From Pseudomonadota bacterium (GTDB taxonomy: Bacteria > Pseudomonadota > Gammaproteobacteria > Steroidobacterales > Steroidobacteraceae): a stretch of DNA of 38,390 bases. The stretch is taken from the NCBI GenBank assembly GCA_023433515.1, contig JAEZCN010000094.1, positions 1 to 38,390 of the forward strand. The letters run 5' to 3'. The notes beneath the pieces are model-generated. The model did not search any database and had not been told where the DNA came from. It saw only the letters and a program-made list of their open reading frames with translations. This document shows, piece by piece, positions 32,211 through 38,390 of this stretch (positions within the stretch are counted from its first letter, which is position 1; each line of letters opens with the position of its first letter). The position numbers and the translations under genes were made by a program.

Positions 32211-33178
32211 CAGTTCCGATTCTCCACCATGACCCCCGGGGCGTCCTGGGCGTGGGCCGTATTGTAGTTCCAATACGCCGAACTGCTCGCCTGGATGGCC
32301 CGGCGCAACAGGTCTATGGCCTTATGTCGCGGGAAACTGACCCGCCAGGCCAGGGCCAGGCTGCGTTTGGGGACCGGGTCGGCGAAGGGGCGGGTGACCA
32401 GCAGATTAGGCGCGTACAGGGGGGCCTCGGCCGCGGTCTGCGGCAGGATCGTGACCCCCAACCGCGAGGCCACCATGTGGCGCAGCGTTTCGAGGGTGGC
32501 GCCCTGGGTGAAGGTGCGCACCGCGGCGCCTTCGGCGCGCTGAGGGTTCAGGTGCGGGAAGGCCGCCAGGATCTGCTCGCGCATCGCGTCGCCCTCGCCG
32601 AGCAGCAGCAGCTCGGAGGGCGCGAGGTCCTGCGCGCCGATGGCGGCCTTGCCCGCCAGCCGGTGGTCGGCCGGCATCAGCACCATGAACGGCTCGTCGA
32701 ACAGCGGTTGGGTCACCACGTCCGCCTCGGCGAACGGCAGCGTGACCAGGATCGCGTCGAGATCGCCGTTGCGCAGCTTGGTCGCGAGCTCGGAGATCGA
32801 GCCCTCTTCCACGTACAGCGACAGCTTGTTAGTCGTCTCCTGCAGCAGCGGGATGAACTGCGGCAGCAGGTAGGGACCGATGGTCGGCAGCGTGCCGAGC
32901 GAGATCGGTCCCTCGAGCTGGTCCTTGTCCGCGTCGGCGACGTCCTTGATGGCGGCCGCCTGCTCGAGCACGCGGCCCGCCATGTCGACGATCTTGCGGC
33001 CGAGCGGCGTCGGCAGGATCTTCTGCTTGCCGCGTTCGAACAGGACGCCGAGCTCCTCCTCGAGCTTCTTGACCGCGATGGACAGCGTCGGCTGGCTCAC
33101 GTGGCAGCGCTCGGCCGCGCGGCCGAAATGCTGCTCTTGCGCCAGCGCAACGATGTAGCGGAGCTCGGTCAGGGTCAT
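32207..33178 (-). CDS. OxyR-like LysR regulator without redox cysteines
   Basis: 323 residues. The HTH reads MTLTELRYIVALAQEQHFGR, then RCHVSQPTLSIAVKKLEEEL. The body follows OxyR closely (PISLGTLPTIGPYLLPQFIP, LLLLGEGDAMREQILAAFP, TLETLRHMVASRLGVTILP). In OxyR the segment after GEGD/EDGH carries the peroxide-sensing Cys199 and Cys208. Here it reads GEGDAMREQILAAF with no Cys, and the only Cys is in the HTH. Peroxide sensing by disulfide is therefore excluded, and another effector is expected. The stop overlaps halogenase 2's start, so it is the first gene of the halogenase operon. Confidence 0.9.
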   Translation of the reverse strand: MTLTELRYIVALAQEQHFGRAAERCHVSQPTLSIAVKKLEEELGVLFERGKQKILPTPLGRKIVDMAGRVLEQAAAIKDVADADKDQLEGPISLGTLPTIGPYLLPQFIPLLQETTNKLSLYVEEGSISELATKLRNGDLDAILVTLPFAEADVVTQPLFDEPFMVLMPADHRLAGKAAIGAQDLAPSELLLLGEGDAMREQILAAFPHLNPQRAEGAAVRTFTQGATLETLRHMVASRLGVTILPQTAAEAPLYAPNLLVTRPFADPVPKRSLALAWRVSFPRHKAIDLLRRAIQASSSAYWNYNTAHAQDAPGVMVENRNW

Positions 33179-33215
33179 GGCCGCGCATCTTCACTCGCCG
33201 CGCCGCGCCAGTCCA

Positions 33216-33250
33216 ACAATCGGGCGCAAATCGCGGGAAAGGCCGATTGT
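33216..33250. promoter_or_regulatory. Inverted repeat in the LysR/TonB-C divergent region
   Basis: ACAATCGG at 33216-33223 and CCGATTGT at 33243-33250: perfect 8-base arms 19 bases apart, 38 bases upstream of the OxyR-like LysR start codon. The spacing suits a LysR tetramer site. It is the only inverted repeat I find in this 138-base gap. Confidence 0.4.
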
Positions 33251-33316
33251 CGACGCTGCGACCGGGACTTCATCATCCGCATCCAGACATTGGAATCCGG
33301 AATTCAGGGTATCGAT

Positions 33317-33835
33317 ATGGTCATCAAGCTTCGTCAATTCCTGGCCGTCACCGCCGCGCTGGCGGTGCTCGGGCCCGTCTCCTCCGCACAGCCCGAGGAC
33401 AAGTACCGGGTCAAGGAGGAACAGGCCCGCACGGGCACGCTATTCATCCAGCACGGCGTCACCAAGGCGCCGATCGACGTCCACCGCGACTACTACGAGC
33501 TGTCGCCCGAGGACAAGGCGATCGTGCACGGCTGGTACGAATACATCGCGCCGGGCGACGAGCCGCCGTTCCCGGTCGACGGGCTCGCGCCTATCTACAA
33601 GGCGATCAACAAGGGCCGCAACATCGCGCCCGGCCACGGAGAGTTGTTCCTGGCGGTGACGGTGGGGCCGGATGGCAAGGCGAAGAAGGTGGAAGTCTTC
33701 AAATCGCCCGGGCGCGACATCACGAATTACATCTCCGAGGTGCTGCTGCTCACGAAGTACAAGCCGGCGATCTGCGAAGGGCAGAAGTGCGAAATGCAGT
33801 TTCCGCTGCAGTTGACGTTCACGCAGTTGCAATAG
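33317..33835 (+). CDS. Exported protein with a TonB-C-terminal-like domain
   Basis: 172 residues. The N terminus is a cleavable Sec signal (MVIKLRQFLAVTAALAVLGPVSSAQ), not the uncleaved anchor of a true TonB. Residues about 95-172 resemble the TonB C-terminal beta-alpha-beta fold: GELFLAVTVGPDGKAKKVEV, FKSPGRDITNYISEVLLLTK, then a Cys pair (ICEGQKCEMQF) and PLQLTFTQLQ. There is no Pro-rich spacer. As a soluble periplasmic protein it cannot transduce proton-motive force itself. It may bind a receptor's TonB box or serve another role. It is divergent from the OxyR-like LysR gene. Confidence 0.72.
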   Translation: MVIKLRQFLAVTAALAVLGPVSSAQPEDKYRVKEEQARTGTLFIQHGVTKAPIDVHRDYYELSPEDKAIVHGWYEYIAPGDEPPFPVDGLAPIYKAINKGRNIAPGHGELFLAVTVGPDGKAKKVEVFKSPGRDITNYISEVLLLTKYKPAICEGQKCEMQFPLQLTFTQLQ

Positions 33836-33943
33836 GCGCCGGGACGGCCGCTAACTAATACGGCGCTGGACCGGACCCCACCCGCCCTTCCGGCTTTCCC
33901 CTTCGCGCGACAATAGTTAGTATCTCGCGCGGAGGGGGTCACC

Positions 33944-35977
33944 ATGGCAAGCAAGGCGAGCGTACTCGCGTCCGTCGTTCTCGCGATCGCGGTTCCCGCG
34001 GCGGCGCAGCCGCCACCGGCGGAAGCCTACGGCCGCCTGCCCGCGATCGCCGACGCGGCGCTGTCCCCCGACGGCAGGCGGCTCGCGCTGTCGGTGAGCG
34101 CCGAGTATCGCGTCGACGAGAAGGATCGCGACCTCACGGCGTTCCGCATCCTCAACATCGACACCGGCACCACGGAGCACATGCTCGCGCCGCCTCCCAC
34201 GCATCGATTCCGCGGCGTTGGCTGGGCCGACGAGCAGCGCCCTTACTACTTCATCAGCACGGCCGTCGATCAGAAGGACTTGCTGCCGAGCTCCGCGCCA
34301 GTGTGGGGACGGGGATCGAAGGTCGAGTTCGTGCGCACCGGCGTGTTCTCGCTCGAGAAGCGCGCCACGACCATTCTCATGGACGATGCTCAGTATCGAC
34401 GGAGCAATTCGCTCGCCGATCTTTGGGTTCCGGTCGAGGGTGATCCCGGCTTTGGTCGCATGATCGGCGTCGGTGGCATGGCGACCTTGGCCAACGCCCT
34501 GCCGCGTCTCACCGTGTATCGGGTGAACCTGGACAACGGCAGCGCAATGATCGTCGACGTCGGCAATGCGCTCACGCGCGGCTATCTGCTCGACGAGCGC
34601 GGCGCGATCGTCGCGCGCGTCGACGTCAACGACTACGACAACCGCTGGCAACTCTTCACCTACGAGGACGGCAAGGACCGCAAGATCCTCGAGGACGTGT
34701 CCGAGATGGGCCAGCCCCTGTTCCTCTATGGCCTCCTGGAAGACGGCCGGATCGCGGCCGTCGATCCGCATGCGGACGGCGCGCGCGATACGCTGCTGGC
34801 CATCGACCGCAAGACGGGAGCGAAGACGAAGCTGCACTCGACCGAAGGCAGCGACATCGCGCCGATCCGCGATCCCTGGACGAAACGCGCGGTCGGAGCC
34901 TTCTGGACCGACGACCTGCCCAAGCAGCAGTTCTTCGACAGCCAGTTGCAGCAGGTCTATACGACGCTGAACGAGACGTTCGCGGACGGTTACGCGTACC
35001 TTGCGTCGTGGTCGCGCGATCGCGGCCGCATCCTGGTGTTCGGCGAGCGCGCCAATGACGCCGGGGCCTATTACGTCTACGAGCCCGCGGAGAAGAAGCT
35101 GCGTTCCGTCGGCAAGACCTATCCGGCTCTAACTAGACCCGAGAGCCTCGGCGACCGCCGCGCCATCCGCTTCAAGGCGCGCGACGGTACGTCGGTCCCT
35201 GCCTACCTGACGCTGCCGGTGGGCGCGGAGCCCAAGAACCTGCCGCTGGTGCTCCTGGTGCACGGCGGCCCACACGCGCGCGACACGTTCGCGTTCGACT
35301 GGTGGGCGAGTTTCCTGGCCTCGCGCGGTTACGCCGTGCTGCAGGTCAATTTCCGGGGCTCGACGGGTTACGGCTACGAGTGGTTCAACGCCGGACGCGG
35401 ACGCTGGGGCGAGGGCGTGATCCAGACCGACGTCGAAGACGGCGCGGATGCGCTCGTGAAGAACGGGATGGCGGACGCCGCGCGCATCTGCATCATGGGC
35501 GGCTCGTACGGCGGCTACGCCGCGCTCGCCGGCGCGACGCTCACGCCCGAGCGTTATGCCTGCGCGGTAAGCGTCAACGGCGTGAGCGATCTCGAACGCA
35601 TGCGCGACGCGGTCGAAAGTGGTCAGGGCAAACGCGGCATGCTCGCGGAGTGGTGGCGCGCGTCGATGGGCGGCGACATCAGGCAGCTGCGCAAGGTTTC
35701 GCCGGTCGAGAACGCCGCGCGGGTACGCGCGCCGATCCTGATCATTCATGGCAGCAACGATTCGGTCGTGCCGGTCGAGCATGGGCGATCGATGCGGGAC
35801 AAGCTCAAGCGCGCGGACAAGAACGTGCGCTACGTGGAGCTCTCGGGAGACGATCATTGGCTGTCGTCGGCCGAGACCCGCACGCTGATGCTGCGCGAAG
35901 TGGAGACGTTCCTGGCCGAGAACCTGGCTCGACCGGGCGGCGCGACCGCGCCGGGCGCGGCGGCTAAAACGAACTGA
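33944..35977 (+). CDS. S9-family peptidase (prolyl oligopeptidase fold), exported
   Basis: 677 residues with a signal peptide (MASKASVLASVVLAIAVPAAAQ) and a strong GGAGGGGG ribosome site. The N-terminal two thirds is a beta-propeller region (PAIADAALSPDGRRLALSVS and similar blades). The C-terminal alpha/beta-hydrolase domain carries LLVHGGPHARD, the nucleophile GGSYGG with Ser521, Asp in HGSNDSVVP and His in SGDDHWL. This is the acylaminoacyl/dipeptidyl peptidase-like branch. It probably cleaves short peptides in the periplasm. It stands 108 bases after the TonB-C-like gene and is convergent with the glycosidase-like gene. Confidence 0.92.
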   Translation: MASKASVLASVVLAIAVPAAAQPPPAEAYGRLPAIADAALSPDGRRLALSVSAEYRVDEKDRDLTAFRILNIDTGTTEHMLAPPPTHRFRGVGWADEQRPYYFISTAVDQKDLLPSSAPVWGRGSKVEFVRTGVFSLEKRATTILMDDAQYRRSNSLADLWVPVEGDPGFGRMIGVGGMATLANALPRLTVYRVNLDNGSAMIVDVGNALTRGYLLDERGAIVARVDVNDYDNRWQLFTYEDGKDRKILEDVSEMGQPLFLYGLLEDGRIAAVDPHADGARDTLLAIDRKTGAKTKLHSTEGSDIAPIRDPWTKRAVGAFWTDDLPKQQFFDSQLQQVYTTLNETFADGYAYLASWSRDRGRILVFGERANDAGAYYVYEPAEKKLRSVGKTYPALTRPESLGDRRAIRFKARDGTSVPAYLTLPVGAEPKNLPLVLLVHGGPHARDTFAFDWWASFLASRGYAVLQVNFRGSTGYGYEWFNAGRGRWGEGVIQTDVEDGADALVKNGMADAARICIMGGSYGGYAALAGATLTPERYACAVSVNGVSDLERMRDAVESGQGKRGMLAEWWRASMGGDIRQLRKVSPVENAARVRAPILIIHGSNDSVVPVEHGRSMRDKLKRADKNVRYVELSGDDHWLSSAETRTLMLREVETFLAENLARPGGATAPGAAAKTN

Positions 35978-36008
35978 CTACCCCGGGGACCGCAGGATCA
36001 GTCGGCGA

Positions 36009-36037
36009 AATCGGCCGGCGAAACCCGCCGGCTGATT
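36009..36037. terminator. Hairpin between convergent genes, possible bidirectional terminator
   Basis: AATC, G, GCCGGCG / CGCCGGC, T, GATT with a 5-base loop: a 7-base core stem plus four more pairs after one mismatch. No T tract follows on either strand, so termination is uncertain. Confidence 0.4.
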
Positions 36038-38274
36038 CAAGGCAGTGGCAGGATCCCTTCGCTGCGGACTATCCACTGGCCGTTCGCCGGAAATCCCGGA
36101 TTCAATTCGTGCACGCTGCTGCCGCCCGCGACCATGAGAGCGGTTGCGAGCAACAGCGAGCCATTCGACGGAAAGTACGTCTCGGCCGCGCGGCGATAGC
36201 CCGGTCCATCCACGCCGATACCGGCCGCGTGCGGCGCGGAGTCCGCCACGACGTGTACGCGCGGCGTCATGCCGGACACGCCGAACTGGAAGTTCTTCGC
36301 ATCCGTCAGCAGGAACTCGACCGCCATCTCGGGCTCATCGAGCCGCGTGGCGGTCATCGCAAGCATCGGCCAGTCCCAGCCCCAGGTCTGGCGCAGGTCC
36401 CACGACTCGACGACTTCCTTGAGCGTGCGGCGCATCGTCTCGCGGTCCGCGCCCCAGCCGGGCAGCAATCCCAGCGCGGCGACGAACGAAGGATGGTCGC
36501 GATTCGGGCAGCTCTCGGCCGCCTTGCTCCTGCACTCGGGCGAACGCGCGCGTTCCCACAGGTCCGGCTGCGACTCGGCGGCGAGGTACAGGCCATCCTT
36601 CTCGGGTAGTTTGGAGAGGCGGAACAGCAGGTTGTCCCACTCCTTGTTCTTCGGCAGACCGAGACGCGTGCGCCACTCCTGCGCGGTCGCGACGCCGAAG
36701 CGCCAGTACTCGAGCTCGAACGTCGGGTTGTAGGTGGTGAGCGGCGGGAAGTTTTCCTGCGCGGGAATGATCGGGGGGCCCAGGATGAAGCGCTGCGCCT
36801 TCCTGTCGAAGTACGGCCAGCTCGCGAGCAGGTCGGCGGTCTCGAACACGATCGACCGGTACTTTTCGAGCGTCTCGCGCGTGGGGCGCGCCTTGTAGAG
36901 CACTTCCGCGAGGTAGATAGGATGCGGCTGCTGCCACATGATGAACGGGTTCACCGTGCTCGGCGACTCCCGCCCCTCAGGCCCGACCATCTTCGGCCAC
37001 CACGCACCGCGCACGCCGCGCGACTTCGCGCGTTCCTTCGCGCCTTCGAGGTTAGCGAAGTACCAGGGCATGCTGCGCTCGAGCAGCTCCGGCCGGCCCC
37101 ACACCGCGAAATGCGCCGAGTGCCACGCGTGCATCTCCATGTGGAACTTGCCGTTCCAGCTGTTGGAGAACAGGCCCTCTTCCTGCGGCGGCACGGTGCC
37201 CGCGGCGTTGATCGCGGCGAGGTACTGCGACATCACGATGCGGCGTTCGAGCTCGTTCGCTTTCGGATGTTTGCTGCCGGTGAAATCGATGACGCCGCCG
37301 TTCTTCCAGTATCCCTGCCACCACGCGGCCACCGCTTCGCGCGCGGCCTCGGTGGCCGGCGCGGTCATGCGCGGTTTCTGCGCGAACTCCACGAGCAGCG
37401 TGACCGTGTTGCCACGCGGCGCGGCGATGCGGTACTCGTGCGGCCCGCCCTTCTCGATCGCGAGATCGCGATCCGCGCTGACGACGACCGAGTAGTGCGT
37501 GTCGTCGAGCCGCCGCGCAAGCTTCAAACCTTGCGCATTGCGCGAGATTTCCTGCGTGACATGCGATTCCGGATTCGTCCAGTCCGCGGGATTCGGATTC
37601 AGGGTGGGCGACACCCCCGGGAACCTGAGCGCGAAGCCCACGCGCCCGTCGAACAGCAGCGGCGAGCTGATGCGCGCGATGATGATGTCGCGCGTGGGAT
37701 GCACGGAGGTTTCGACTTCGACCTGCTTGCCGTCGAACAGGAACGTGCTCGTGAGGCGGCCGTTCCACATGTCGAGCGATTGCTTGGTCTGCGTGAGGTC
37801 CGCCAACGCGGCTTCCGTGCCGTCCGCGCGCCGCAGGCTCAACCCGAGCCGGCCGAGCGAGAAGCGATGCGGGTTTTCGCGCAGCCACTGGATCTCGGGC
37901 GCTTTCGCCTGCTCCCAGTTCTCGAGCCACGGGTACTGGAGCTTCTTGCCGCGCACCGTGAGCGGCCGGTTCGCCTGTTCGATGCGGAAATTCTTCGGGT
38001 TCGGAAAGCTGTGCCACGCCCACTGCGCCTGAGTCATCAGCGGCACGAGCGGCGAATACTCGTCCTGGAAAGTCTGCAGCCCCGTGATGTCCGCGGTGAA
38101 ACCGATGCTCCCATTTCCCACCATGAACGGCGCAGCCGGATCGATCGTGGTGATTGTCGGGTTGTGGCGCGTGACCAGCGCGTGCCGATCGATGGGCGTG
38201 CCCTGGATCTGCGCGGCGAATGACGGGAGCGAGAGTGCCGCGAGCACGCAGCCTTGCAGTACGCGTTTCAGCAT
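36037..38274 (-). CDS. Exported six-hairpin (alpha/alpha-barrel) glycosidase-like protein
   Basis: 745 residues. A Sec signal (MLKRVLQGCVLAALSLPSFA) precedes a beta-sandwich region (about 30-330) and a helical region (about 340-700) typical of GH65/GH95-like enzymes. Features of that layout are PAAPFMVGNGSIGFTADITG at the start of the sandwich, and GLFSNSWNGKFHMEMHAW followed by HSAHFAVWGRPELL in the helical toroid, where acidic residues would be catalytic. QTWGWDWPMLAMTATRL lies near the end. I cannot name the exact GH family or substrate. It may hydrolyse or phosphorolyse a plant or bacterial oligosaccharide in the periplasm. The start at 38274 is supported by the signal peptide. Confidence 0.75.
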   Translation of the reverse strand: MLKRVLQGCVLAALSLPSFAAQIQGTPIDRHALVTRHNPTITTIDPAAPFMVGNGSIGFTADITGLQTFQDEYSPLVPLMTQAQWAWHSFPNPKNFRIEQANRPLTVRGKKLQYPWLENWEQAKAPEIQWLRENPHRFSLGRLGLSLRRADGTEAALADLTQTKQSLDMWNGRLTSTFLFDGKQVEVETSVHPTRDIIIARISSPLLFDGRVGFALRFPGVSPTLNPNPADWTNPESHVTQEISRNAQGLKLARRLDDTHYSVVVSADRDLAIEKGGPHEYRIAAPRGNTVTLLVEFAQKPRMTAPATEAAREAVAAWWQGYWKNGGVIDFTGSKHPKANELERRIVMSQYLAAINAAGTVPPQEEGLFSNSWNGKFHMEMHAWHSAHFAVWGRPELLERSMPWYFANLEGAKERAKSRGVRGAWWPKMVGPEGRESPSTVNPFIMWQQPHPIYLAEVLYKARPTRETLEKYRSIVFETADLLASWPYFDRKAQRFILGPPIIPAQENFPPLTTYNPTFELEYWRFGVATAQEWRTRLGLPKNKEWDNLLFRLSKLPEKDGLYLAAESQPDLWERARSPECRSKAAESCPNRDHPSFVAALGLLPGWGADRETMRRTLKEVVESWDLRQTWGWDWPMLAMTATRLDEPEMAVEFLLTDAKNFQFGVSGMTPRVHVVADSAPHAAGIGVDGPGYRRAAETYFPSNGSLLLATALMVAGGSSVHELNPGFPANGQWIVRSEGILPLP

Positions 38275-38360
38275 GCCCCGGAGTGTGCCAAAAGGGAGTG
38301 CCGCGTGCTCGCGGATGACGGCATCTGATCGAATTTGATGTATGGTTGGTGGGAGAAGAC

Positions 38361-38390
38361 GGTGCCAGGCACGGAAATTCCGGGAGAAGC
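38361..38390. repeat. Palindromic repeat family 2, partial copy at window edge
   Basis: GGTGCCAGGCACGGAAA followed by CCGGGAGAAG matches the reverse complement of the right half of the copy at 15637-15702. The remaining half lies beyond the window. Confidence 0.75.

Noticed and set aside
21829..33178. The minus-strand block as a polysaccharide utilisation locus
   Set aside because: Only one clear glycosidase and no SusC/D, TonB-dependent receptor or sugar transporter.
1..38390. Recurrent TAGTTAG/CTAACTA heptamers at stop codons and Asn codons
   Set aside because: Occur both in and between genes without fixed position or orientation; probably codon-context effects rather than a site.

Overview
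The window is 38.4 kb of GC-rich, densely packed chromosome with about 34 protein genes. There is no rRNA, tRNA, CRISPR array, phage or transposase gene, and no gap longer than about 220 bases. The gene set points to a free-living gammaproteobacterium near the Xanthomonadales, Nevskiales or Steroidobacteraceae. It includes an HrpB helicase, a YpfJ-type metallopeptidase, PhoX-type and DUF1501/DUF1800 exported proteins, bactofilins, a GH9 enzyme and tryptophan-halogenase-family flavoproteins. That placement is inference from gene content and base composition; no marker gene is present.

Layout. 1-8.1 kb: the tail of a ribbon-helix-helix protein, a thioredoxin lipoprotein divergent from a PhoX-type protein, a DUF2799 lipoprotein, an MDR dehydrogenase and hrpB. 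8.1-11.1 kb: a zinc metallopeptidase, a GFA-fold protein, then a small operon (membrane protein, HTH regulator, alpha/beta hydrolase) under a promoter flanked by two matching palindromic operators. 11.1-12.8 kb (minus strand): ECF sigma factor, membrane anti-sigma-like protein and VOC protein, tightly coupled. 12.9-16.7 kb: a two-domain thioredoxin, a LysR regulator divergent from a cupin protein across a perfect palindrome, and a periplasmic coiled-coil protein. 16.8-20.0 kb: the DUF1800-DUF1501 pair. 20.2-21.9 kb: a LuxR-HTH/VOC fusion and two bactofilins.

21.8-33.2 kb is an 11 kb block of eight genes all on the minus strand. In transcription order they are: an OxyR-like LysR regulator without redox cysteines, two flavin-dependent halogenases, two cation:proton antiporters, a GH9 glycosidase, an amidohydrolase, and a serine-hydrolase-fold protein that has lost its catalytic serine. 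Overlapping start/stop codons couple LysR to halogenase 2 and GH9 to the amidohydrolase. 33.3-38.3 kb: a periplasmic TonB-C-like protein, an S9 peptidase and a six-hairpin glycosidase-like protein.

Three families of REP-like palindromes punctuate the gene boundaries. The most striking has four copies built on a GGTGCCGGTGTAAAAA core; in two copies the arms differ between copies yet remain perfectly complementary within each copy. Another element supplies the last codons and the stop of the LuxR-VOC gene. The best candidates for new biology are the LysR-halogenase-antiporter block, the covarying palindromes, and the operator/promoter architecture at 9.5 kb.
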